Below the pieces are notes generated by a model. That model searched no databases. It saw only the letters and a list, made by a program, of their open reading frames with translations, and was not told the DNA's origin. This document shows, piece after piece, positions 12,939 through 22,424 of a DNA stretch of 64,000 nucleotides. The translations under genes and the position numbers were made by a program. This stretch comes from Cichorium intybus. Lineage: Eukaryota; Streptophyta; Magnoliopsida; Asterales; Asteraceae. The stretch spans positions 60,647,354-60,711,353 of the forward strand of contig CM042011.1 of the NCBI GenBank assembly GCA_023525715.1, written 5' to 3'. How positions within the stretch are numbered: position 1 is the stretch's first letter; each line of letters begins with the position of its first letter.

Positions 12939-12976
<38 letters not shown>
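12939..12976 (+). other. Poly(A) tail of the plus-strand LINE
   Basis: 38 consecutive A after a 3' UTR that includes ATTAATAAAATT about 35 bases upstream, a usable polyadenylation signal. It marks the element's 3' end. Confidence 0.9.
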
Positions 12977-12977
<1 letters not shown>

Positions 12978-14011
12978 AAGCGAGACCTCGTATAGTATTA
13001 TACTAATGCACAATTAGAAATTGATTAAGATAAAAGATGCATCTTTTGGGAGGTGCCCAAATACTATATACTTACCTTAGATTTTTAGTAAAGGTTGTCC
13101 CTACGTCCCATCAAGCTCGCTCGGTTGGCTCAGTTGTACCTAAGTTTGTTTAAAACATATAATAGCACAATTTGGCGTTGGCTAATTAAGATAAAATTGC
13201 CACATAGCTTGTTTATTTAAAGAACATTAGCTTCTTCTTCTTCTTCTTCTTCTTTTTTTAAGAATGGCGTCAATATATTAAAAACCATAAAGACCAGCGG
13301 AAACTGGCGTAAAAGTAAATAACGTTTGCTGTCCAAGAGATGCTTCAACATCGAACTTTGCTTTCTTACGTTAATCATCTAATTCATACTTCAATATGCA
13401 ATATAAACAGCTTAAGGACATTAAACTACCTAAAAACCAGACGTTTATCCAGCCTTTTTCTCGATGGTGCCATAGACTTTAAATTATATTACTAAATTAC
13501 ATTTAGATAACAATATGAAATAAATATATCATCAGTATTTCTTGAAAACAGAAAAGAAAACCAAAGACGAAAAGAAAGTCCGTAAAAGATTGTTGACTAT
13601 AGTGTGGAAATGCAGTGCGTGAACCTATCCTGTTTGGGCCGCCAATTAGGAAAATTAGGTTACCATAATCACCTTAAAACCCATAACCTAAAGGTCCAAA
13701 TGTAATTAATAAAGAATTAACCATATATTAAGGGGACATTACATCATAGTATACGATGATTCAAAGTCAAACAATTAAGAATACCAAACTTTGCATCTTG
13801 GGATAACCATGATACCCTTTCTTGGTTTGGGTGCCCAAATGTGACAATGAGAAGGGAGGGGGGGTGCCCAAACACCAAAGCAATAATAAATAAATAATCG
13901 CTGCAGTTTAATTAACTCATAACTATTAATAATGATTGCATTTAACAAGCGTTGACTTTTGAACCAGTTTCCAAAATCAGCATACTTATTTGAAGCTTTA
14001 TAAAAATATAA
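12977..14011. other. Intergenic, AT-rich
   Basis: I see no gene here. There is a short (CTT)n run near 13231-13252 and ordinary AT-rich sequence up to the Mutator-like element. Confidence 0.7.
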
Positions 14012-14197
14012 GAGTAAATTACAATTTTGGTCCCTGTGGTTGTCCCAAAATTGCAGCTTTAGTCATCATTTTGGATTTTTCACTCTCATGGTCATTGTAC
14101 TGCTCATTTCCTTACACTATTGGTCCCTCTTGCGGTTACCGTCCATACACCCTCCGTTAACCCTTGCGTGTGCGTCTCACGTGAGGGTAAAAAGGTC
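14012..14197 (+). repeat. Left terminal inverted repeat of the Pack-MULE
   Basis: About 186 bp, from GAGTAAATTACAATTTTGG to GAGGGTAAAAAGGTC. It pairs with 15770-15954 with only scattered mismatches by eye. Confidence 0.9.
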
Positions 14198-14251
14198 TTT
14201 TCCTCACACACTTGCTGAAGGGTAAAAAAGACTTGGATTATGTGAAGAAAC

Positions 14252-14703
14252 CCATGAATGAAGCGGAAAAAAGCTTGGATTCACAGTTATGGCATGCATG
14301 TGCTGGTGGTATGGTGCAAATGCCGCCATTAAACTCCAAGGTTCTGTATTTTCCTCAAGGCCATGTTGAGCATTACGGCACCAGAAATGTCTACTTCGGC
14401 GATTCCCAGCGGATCCCGCCTTACATTTTGTGTCAAGTATCCTCCGTCAAGTTCATAGCGGATTCCGACACTGATGAAGTTCACGGCCAGGTATGGAAGT
14501 TCAGACATATCTACAGAGGGACTCCCCGCCGGCATCTTTTAACCACCGGCTGGAGCAATTTCGTGAACCATAAGAAGCTGATTGCAGGTGATTTCATTGT
14601 GTTTTTAAGAGCCGATAATGGCGAACTTTGTGTTGGAATTAGGAGAGCAAAGAGAGGAATCGATGGAGGGTTTCTCGACAATTCCACTGCTTCATCTCTA
14701 TAA
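14252..14703 (+). pseudogene. Auxin response factor (ARF10/16-like) DNA-binding-domain fragment
   Basis: Coding potential from the ATG at 14252 to TAA at 14701-14703, about 150 residues. The N-terminus contains LDSQLWHACAGGMVQMP, typical of ARF proteins. It then jumps from FIADSDTDEV to HGQVWKFRHIYRGTPRRH, so the first half of the B3 domain (roughly 80 residues including the DNA-contacting segment) is missing. The rest of B3 follows (LLTTGWSNFVNHKKL, GDFIVFLRADNGELCVGIRRAKRG). Known ARF10/16/17-type proteins share this end. There is no middle region and no PB1 domain. It is a captured fragment inside a transposon. A truncated peptide could in principle be made, but DNA binding is not expected. 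Confidence 0.85.
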
Positions 14704-14884
14704 GGCGGTGGGTTCGCCAGATTCCAACCACAAAAAGAGACTTCCAACTCCCCGAATGACCAAGGAAAAGCGAGCGTTGAATCAGTGATCGAAGTTGCGA
14801 CTCTTGCAGCCAACGGACAGCCATTAACCATTTTCGAGTTCTTGACATTTTTGTTGGGATGATATGAAGGTTGCTTGGGATGAA

Positions 14885-15345
14885 CCAGAATAGCTGCACC
14901 TGAGTGGCAAAAATATCACGCTGCTCTCGTTGCTCTTGCAAAAATTGCTGATGGATGCTCAAAGGTGATATAACTTGATGGGTATACTTGTTCTTGTTTT
15001 CTTATTTTATGTTTATTATAAAGCAAAACAACTTCCATTACATTATTTTGACTTTCTTCGTGACTTCTGTAGGTGATGATAAAAAACTTGGAACAAGTGG
15101 TGACCATGGTTCTAAATTCATTTCAAGATCCTCACCCACGTGTAAGATGGACTGCGATCAATGCAATTGGGCAATTGTCTATAGATTTAGGCACAAACTT
15201 GCAAGTTCAGTACCACCAACGTGTACTTACAGCACTAGCTTCAGCCATGGATGGCTTCCAGAATCCCCGAGTTCAAGCACATGTTGCTTCAACCATGTTT
15301 TAGTGAGAATTGTACACATGATATTTTGACGCCTTACTCTGAAGT
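14885..15345 (+). pseudogene. Importin-beta (IMB3/IPO5-like) HEAT-repeat fragment with intron
   Basis: A first exon piece encodes APEWQKYHAALVALAKIADG and ends CTCAAAG|GTGATA near 14965. After about 100 bp with a TTCTGTAG acceptor the frame resumes at 15073 with MIKNLEQVVTMVLNSF, then HPRVRWTAINAIGQLS and NPRVQAHVAS, the regular HEAT-repeat signature of karyopherin beta-3 (importin-5 type). A stop is reached at 15301, and homologous sequence (ENCTHDILTPY) continues beyond it. The intron shows it was captured from genomic DNA and not from mRNA. No transport function is expected from a roughly 100-residue piece. Confidence 0.85.
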
Positions 15346-15354
15346 TCTTCCTGG

Positions 15355-15366
15355 AAGAGAGAGAGA

Positions 15367-15405
<39 letters not shown>

Positions 15406-15663
15406 CCAAGAAAGAAGCTCTGGTACCCTCAACCTCCCGATTTCCCCCTCCTTACGAGCATTCAGTGAGCCAGGCCAAATTGTCAATTTGGACTGGGCCA
15501 CCGTCTCCGATTCAACCAAATGCATCCGTTCCCATATGGGTTCACGAATCATGAAAACTCCTTGAGTCGATTCCCATTCCAGGAACGCGATGAAAACGTT
15601 TCGACTTTCTTAACGATCGGACACCATAATCCGAAAACAAGTTTGAAGAAAAAAGGCGATAAA
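15355..15663. other. Unidentified cargo segment with (GA)n/(GT)n microsatellite
   Basis: After short GA and GT runs (15355-15400) an open stretch on the plus strand encodes a Pro/Ser-rich peptide with SRFPPPYEHSVSQAK up to a stop near 15552. I do not recognise it. It may be a third captured gene piece. Confidence 0.4.
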
Positions 15664-15760
15664 AAAGAAACCCATGAATGAAGCGGAAAAAAACTTGGAT
15701 GCACAGTTATGGCATGCATGTGCTGGTGGTATGGTGCAAATGCCGCCATTAAATTCCAAG
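15664..15760 (+). repeat. Second copy of the ARF N-terminal coding segment
   Basis: About 97 bp nearly identical to 14243-14339 (same ATGAATGAAGCGG start and WHACAGGMVQMPP coding), in direct orientation. It runs straight into the right TIR. It points to a duplication of cargo inside the element after capture. Confidence 0.9.
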
Positions 15761-15769
15761 CGGAAAAAA

Positions 15770-15954
15770 GACTTTTTTACCCTCACGTGAGACGCACACG
15801 CAAGGGTAAACGGAGGGTGTATGGACGGTAACCGCAAGAGGGACCAATAGTGTAAGGAAATGAGCAGTACAGGGACTATAAGAGTGAAAATCCAAAATGA
15901 TGACTAAAGGTGTAATTTTGGGACAACCACAGGGACCAAAATTGTAATTTACTC
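15770..15954 (-). repeat. Right terminal inverted repeat of the Pack-MULE
   Basis: Reverse complement of the left TIR, ending ...AATTGTAATTTACTC, followed by the target duplication AAAGTATAA. Confidence 0.9.
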
Positions 15955-17530
15955 AAAGTATAATGGTTTTGTGTTTGAATGTGATATAAGCAAGTTATAT
16001 TTAGAAATACTTTTTGTTCTATATTTTCCTTATATCACATGTATTAAGTACATTCTCTGATCATACTATAGATATTGTATAAATATATGAACGCAATGCA
16101 CTAAGAAAGATCATTTTGTTCTAACGATATTTAATATCATGCCGATTATTTTGATGCCAAATATAAAGGGATTCTCATTGAACAAGGTAAATAAATAGCC
16201 AGGGCAATATGAGATGGTTGTGAACCAGTTGTTTTTTTCTCTTCCTATTTATGGTTTAATTTTGTATCTATTTTGTAATCAATTAAACTGAAGTTTTAAG
16301 TTTTCAGATAGTAAAAAAAGATTGTTGTTCATCGATTCTGACATCCTCTCTGCACATATTTAGTGATGGTAATAGAAAACGTTTATCTCTAAATAAAAAG
16401 ATAAAAACACTTATGTAAACTTCAAATTAGAACAACAAAAATATAGATAAGTATAAAACATATCTCAATCAATTACTCTTCCATATTTCACTGTTACAAC
16501 AAAGACACCATTTTCAGAATGAGCGTCGTCAATACACAGTTACATAATAAAACTGAAAATAAGTTCTATTTTGATGAACCATGCAAGAATATGCCCTATT
16601 AGTCGTATTTGTTTAGAATTTTTTTGGATAATTCATAACTTTGAATCAAATTCAAAAATGTATATATGGCTTTGTTTTAAAATTTTGATTTCGACCTCCC
16701 TAATAGTATAATTTGTGTTCCGCCCCTGATTTTCTGTCATACTATCTTGCAAGAACATATTAGTTTAGATAATGAGTTTTGACTTAAATAATCATCCGAG
16801 TTACGGATTCGTCCTTATTTAACCATCTATATTCAAATCGTACTAACTAAGTCATTGAACTTTTATTTTTTCCCATTTCCCCCCTTAATACATCATATTC
16901 CCGGTTTGCACATTTCTCTGCTTATGTGCAACCCACGTGGGATTAACCTAGCATATTAATTGAAATTTAAAAACAAATGGACCATATAATTAGGCCAACA
17001 TGTCGTGGTTTGGTTCTTTGGGAAGCAATGATGGTTATCCAATCACAGTTACCACCATTCTCAACCAGACCCACTCCTATTTTTCGAAATGTTTGTACTT
17101 GGGATCGGAGGTACATTCATGATCTTCTAAATGGAAGTAAATCCTAGAAAAAAATAGAAATCAATGGATTTCCCAAGTAATGAAGACTAAAGGACTATGG
17201 TAATCGGACTTTTTCGTCGATATTCTTTATCATGTGTGTTCATACCTAATCCTTTGCACTATGAAGAAGGCACAACTGAGACTATTCGGAATTTTGATTG
17301 CGAACGTTTGTCCATTGAACATTTAATGGATGGGCTTAGGAAGGTGATTAATGATCGATGTGATTCTTTGTATTAGTGTGTTTGTGGTGAGTCACTGTCT
17401 CAGGGGTTAAGAAAGCTTGAAGATAAAGGGGAGTACATCAAATTTTTTGATTACATGTATACAAATGGTAGTACAATGTCTATTTATTTTTATCAATTTA
17501 ATGAGCCTTCGTTTGATTAGATATAGGGAT
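15955..17530. other. Intergenic; possible transposase-like coding relic at 17250-17520
   Basis: Mostly AT-rich and featureless. Between about 17250 and 17520 a broken plus-strand frame reads DGLRKVIND and later KGEYIKFFDYMYTNG and FNEPSFD with a stop in between. This resembles the N-terminal region of some plant Mutator transposases, but I cannot confirm that. Confidence 0.3.
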
Positions 17531-17549
17531 GTGTAGCATTTCTTAATTT

Positions 17550-19950
17550 CCAATTCATTTAGTTAAAAAGTTTGTCCAAAATGGTTTTAAGTTCAAGCAT
17601 TGCAAAATTAGGTCACAAACATAGTTTTAACAAAACAAAAGTTTCATATCATAACAATACTTGAAGCAACCACATAATCCATGGTCTTTCAAATGTCCTC
17701 AATCTCTAATCTCCAAAACGTTATTTGTGGATACATGTTAAATAATTAAGTTAGACTAGGGAGTCTAGTGAATATATCAGGAAAAAATGGCTCAATAATG
17801 AAATTGAGTGAGTATAAAAACACAACTCTAAGCCAAGTTTCCTTAAAAGATTTTATAGCTTTTTCCATGAACATTATAAGTCTAAAAGGATTCGAAGATA
17901 ACATAAGGTCATGTCATGATATGATATGATATACACATGAAACTAATTCAAAAACCCTTGTCCTCTACTCTCACGAAAGTCCCTTTTACTAGAGTAAATG
18001 GTCGGCCTAAAACCGGGTAAGTAATAGCTTACAATCGTTGTCGGGACAAGATCTACCATCACCGAAATGTTTTAGGGTAGACACGTGACCATTAAACATA
18101 TCATCGATGTAATGGGGTTGCAAAGCCCATCCCTATGCCATTGTAGCTTAATCATAAACACATAATAAAATTGGAATTTGTACCCAAAAGGTGTATGGGC
18201 TATACACAAGTCATAATCCCTCCTATATGCAATGTATATGAAGGATGAATGCACAATTCCATGATATATATCAAGAGATAAGTAATTCACATAATAGGTA
18301 TAATTAAAAGTGAAGTTTTGAAAACACTCAATCATACAAAAAGTTTGTTAAGACAAATATCCTTGGACAATACGTCACCATAACTCTAAATCAAACCTCC
18401 TTCAACTTCTAAACACCTTGTAGTAGCTGGTGATCACATTAAGAAGTCCTAAAACTAGACTATAACTTCTTCTTAATCCATTAAGTCACTTATTAAGACC
18501 TTATTTATTTAAATCTAGATTCATTCCATTTATATCATCTATATAACTAAAAAGAGCATAGGCGAAAACTAGAATTGATTTGGACATCATGTGAAAAGGT
18601 TACAAAATTGTCCCATAGACTTCATAGACCATTACTCAATAGACTCACCCTAGGTCCCTGACAAAGGGAGGGGACTTGACAGAGTCACCACTGAAGGTGC
18701 CCACGTCGTGATTTCTTCCATGTCCAAACCCATACACTTGTTTAAACCACCTCTAGACTTAACCTATTCAACACAAATGACTTAGATTGATCCAGTAACA
18801 GCTTAACATCTCGAAAATCATTTTAGTCATATTTTAATCACAATTTAAGTTGCATTTTGATGATTTATGAGCATTTTTACACAACATGTAACTTGTTAAA
18901 TATCATATGCTTGATTCAAGTCTCATATCATTATCAAAGTTTATGTTTTCAAAAAATCAACAACAAATGAACACTTTACTGTCTTAATAACATGTGTTTG
19001 TAGTAATTCATGGAATATTATTAGACCACCAACTAATTTCACTTCAAGTTATTTTTGGAAAACCTCCAATAGAGCTAGTTCACAACTTGAAGTTCGCATA
19101 ATATTTCAAATCATGAACTAACCAATCAATAGTGGATGTCTTTACTGAAGAATTATTTAGAACCATTAGAAGGAGATTAAAAAATCATTATTTCCATTCA
19201 TGAAAGCTAGATTCGAAATGTAGCATTAGTGGAGCTTTACAAGTTGCAAAAACCGTCTTATAAAAAAAAAATAAGCCAATAATGATAGAAATGAACATCA
19301 AATAGCATTTATATGATTGAAATAACATCAAAACATCATAGGAGTTAGGTATTTTAATTTCGATTTATGGAATTGGGGCTTTTCACAAACCTTAATTCGA
19401 ACTAAAGGATGAAGTAGAATAACATAATACCTCCTAGAAACTTGGAACTAGGTGCTAATGCTATGAATTGATCTAAGATGCTCAAATCTTCACTCAACAC
19501 TTCAAATCAAGCCTAAAGCTCTCTCTCCCTCTTCAAAATCGTGTTCTTCTCCAAATAAGGGAACGAGATGAACTAGTTCTTATATCATTTTGGGCAATTT
19601 GCAAACTAAGCCCTTCTAGTCTCAATTTTCATATTTTACCCAAACTATTCCATATTTCTACATTTTAGTTAAGATCTTTAGTTTATAGAAACAAGGAAAT
19701 TATTTTATATGAAATAGGTCCATCTACCAAGTAAAACAATGGTCAAACCTAACTTTGGCGAAATTTACACTTTTAGTCCTTATGTTTAAATTTTCACCAA
19801 ATGACATTTAATTCATTTTAAATCTTATAATTATAACTATAAGGTAAATTTAATGTTTTATTTTATTTATTGTCATTTTATTTTTATTTTTCCTTTATTT
19901 ATCATTATTATTTAAAATTCAAAATTTTAGTCCCTTAAATGGATGTTACA
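17550..19950 (-). repeat. Probable decayed 3' LTR of a Ty3/gypsy element (left end undefined)
   Basis: On the minus strand, 35 bases after the gypsy integrase C-terminus, sequence starting TGTAACATCC (19950 leftwards) has the form of an LTR start. The left end could not be located, so 17550 is only a guess. There is no coding content. Confidence 0.4.
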
Positions 19951-19984
19951 TATACCTTACCGATAGAACGATTATGTCACTAGA

Positions 19985-20484
19985 ATCGCAGGATCTAAGA
20001 ATAAAAACACGTATTTCTTTCTCATTTCTTCTTCCGTCTTCCAAGCGAGATTAGCTCTCGTAGGGTGCTTCAGTCCAATTAGAACCAAATCTATCATCTT
20101 TCTTCATATCTTGTTGGTCTTCCAACCCACATTCTCCATTGGCTCTTTGATTAAACATTTATTCTCATAAATCTGAATTTATTCAAAGGGCATAAATCTA
20201 GTTTGTCCCCTAACCACTTCCTTAGATAACATACATGAAACACATCATGTATTCCTTTGATTTTTAGTGGTAAGTCCAATCTATAAGCTTGTTTAATTCC
20301 CAATCCCTTAATTGTTTGTATATCTTGGGTTCAATTTTTCTCTTTTCCCAAAATGCACAATCCCTCTCTAAAGAGAAACCTTTAATAGCACTTGGTCTCG
20401 AACTTCAAATACTATTTGGCGAGTTCTACAATCGACATAACTCTTTCAACGATTTGTGCCGCCAACTTTCTTTCTCTATTTAAG
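19985..20484 (-). pseudogene. Ty3/gypsy integrase C-terminal remnant
   Basis: Read on the minus strand from about 20450, a frame with several stops and shifts encodes KSYVDCRTRQIVFEVRDQVL, then an L-KVSL-RGIVHFGKREKL match to the conserved gypsy motif ahead of the LNPRY box. Further on, LKHPTRANLAWKTEEEMRKKY matches the terminal W-rich tail seen at the end of gypsy polyproteins. The rest of pol is missing beyond 20484. It is an old insertion; nothing functional remains. Confidence 0.8.
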
Positions 20485-20956
20485 GAGAAGTCTGAAGAAA
20501 ACGACAAAGTTCTAGTGCACAAAAGACAAATTAATTGTTTGCATACCACTTAGGATCCACGCAAGCAAAGAAACAAGCAACCCAGGAACACGAGGCCATA
20601 AAGAGGAAACGCTAACAAAAATGAAAGTCCAACATTTTAATTAGCATGATATGGACTTAGATGGCAATACCACTTAGATGATTCTATTCCCAAACCCCAA
20701 GTCATCTCAAGTCCAAACTATCTTATACGTCGTATGGACATGGAACAATCCATTTAAAGGTAGCACATAACACACAATACATATATGGACCCCAAATGTT
20801 AGGAATATGTTCCCATCACACATGAACTTGAGAGGTAGCTAGCTTCACATGCAAGTGAGGTCTTTCTAAAATGCCATCACACGATAATAACATCATCATT
20901 GAATACCTAAGTTATCATTGGTCACACTCCTCTCAAACACCCCCTACGACGTCATG
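20485..20956. other. Intergenic, no gene seen
   Basis: About 470 bases between the gypsy remnant and the RRM-like remnant, with no coding signal or repeat structure that I can support. Confidence 0.6.
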
Positions 20957-21265
20957 ATCAAAATGGGCCTTCTGTTGCACATTAATTGCCTATTGGTTAT
21001 AAGCTGATTATCCTGATTGGATCTGGGAACATTCACAAATAGCTTTGTATGTCCAAGTTTGATCGGTATGAGTTTCTTCTCCAAAGCCCGTGTGTCTTTG
21101 ACTTTAGTGTACGTTACAAATCCGAAGTCGTCCCCATGTAAATCTTTTTTCCGAGAAAGGTAGGTCACGACAATGGTTCTTATTCCTAAAACTCTCTCCA
21201 AAGGACGGAACTGTTCCATCCATTATGTATGTTTGAGATGTAAAATGTTGTGGTTACTCCTACAA
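20957..21265 (-). pseudogene. RRM-domain fragment, probably from a LINE ORF1
   Basis: The minus strand encodes TTFYISNIHNG (RNP2-like) and, after one frameshift, DDFGFVTYTKVKDTRALEKK (RNP1-like), then GHTKLFVNVPRSNQ. The spacing matches an RNA recognition motif. This variant with K/RFGFV and a final V-N-V/A strand is common at the N-terminus of plant LINE ORF1 proteins. No other LINE part is visible nearby, so it could also come from a host RNA-binding gene. Confidence 0.55.
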
Positions 21266-22373
21266 CTTGTTGATGGAATGAATTTGTGCATTCATTATCC
21301 TTGTCGACGCCTGCTTTCTCTCACCATGTCATGAGAACAGTCTCTCTCTAGAATTACATGTAACATGGATTTGAAATCAATCTAGCGTGTTTCTACAATA
21401 ACATGATAAATTTTAGTATTTATAACATCTTCTATATTATTCAGTTGGAAAAGAAAATTAATAATAATAATAATGTAGACCTAAATTAAAAGGATTACCA
21501 TCAAAACTATTGACCTCTTGTCAAATTATTGCCAATCAAACATCATAAACAAACGACATTACGTTAAAACCTATCGCAAGTGCTTATATTCGTCAACTTA
21601 TTAATCTAATAATTAAATTAAAAAGATAAAACGATACGTAATATGATGGCAAATCTTATGAAAATTTCCTTTTACATCTTGAAAGCATAAAAATGGATTG
21701 GAAGTAATATTTTTTGTCCTAACTTTGTTGGATGAAACATCAATAACTCGAATCCCAAGAGCCCTAAACGCCTAACAAAAAATAAATTATATAAACATTT
21801 CTAAATTTAATATTCCATATAAATAGCTTAGATTTCGCAGCAAAAGCATCTTACTAAAATAATAAACAACTAAGTTTTAATCTTGTACTTAGAAGATTAA
21901 TTAACAAACAAAAAAACCTGATTAATATAATAAATGACAGTTTCTGATATATTATATGTCATAAAAGAATATAGACCTACAATATTCAAAAGTGGTAGTT
22001 TTTAAATATAAAAAACTTGGTTGAGTTCGAGGCATGAGTTGGTGGGGACTGAAGTCTACGTACATGCACATGGATTCAAGCCCAGATGCAACCCCACCAC
22101 AGTAAAATTCAGCTCATTTACCGGAAATAAAAAAAAGAAAAAACATTTTTGATGTTACAATTTAACCATGCCCTTTCTTATCACTCACTCACTCTCAGAA
22201 AACTCAACCAATGTAAAGATTGGACTTTTCGTTGAAAACTCAAACCCCATGTGTTTTCATTGTTAAAATATCCATTCTGACTTGGCTAGTCCCCATTTTT
22301 GAGCAAAATCATATCCAAAATGCTACAGTTTCTCTATTTTTAACCATAAAGATTAACCCATAACTATCACCAG
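21266..22373. other. Upstream region of the NPF gene
   Basis: AT-rich sequence with no transposon signature that I can identify. It presumably contains the promoter of the NPF gene. Confidence 0.6.
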
Positions 22374-22381
22374 TATATAAA
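22374..22381 (+). promoter_or_regulatory. TATA box of the NPF gene
   Basis: TATATAAA lies 51 to 44 bases before the ATG at 22425. A start site about 30 bases downstream would leave a 5' leader of only 15-20 nt, which is short, so the TATA assignment is likely but not certain. Confidence 0.55.
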
Positions 22382-22424
22382 GGGAAAACCCCCATATTGT
22401 TTGTCAGAAAAAAACACGAAGAAA

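Larger units (their letters stand above)
7767..12976 (+). mobile_element. L1-type LINE, nearly complete, poly(A)-tailed
   Basis: ORF1 (DUF4283 plus CCHC knuckle), ORF2 (endonuclease, RT, zf-RVT), a 3' UTR of about 240 bp and a 38-nt poly(A) tail occur in the order expected of plant L1 elements. No 5' UTR can be seen, because ORF1 begins within a few bases of the junction with the minus-strand LINE, so the 5' end is probably truncated. The zf-RVT region differs from that of the neighbouring minus-strand LINE, so these are two families. I could not find a convincing target duplication. Confidence 0.92.
14012..15954. mobile_element. Pack-MULE-like element carrying ARF and importin-beta fragments
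   Basis: The ends are long terminal inverted repeats (14012-14197 and 15770-15954, about 186 bp) starting GAGTAAATTACAATTTTGG. The flanks are AAAATATAA and AAAGTATAA, a 9-bp duplication with one mismatch, which is diagnostic of the Mutator superfamily. The interior carries no transposase. It holds a deleted auxin response factor B3 coding piece, an importin-beta type HEAT-repeat piece with an intron between its two exon parts, an unidentified GA-microsatellite-linked segment, and a second partial copy of the ARF start. Gene-fragment cargo between MULE TIRs is what Pack-MULEs are. It is non-autonomous. Confidence 0.9.

Noticed and set aside
5537..12976. Twin-priming inversion of a single LINE
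   Set aside because: Both halves keep their own zf-RVT and 3' end, and the proteins differ, so these are two elements.
14252..14703. Functional auxin response factor gene
   Set aside because: It is missing half of B3 and all downstream domains, and lies inside a transposon.
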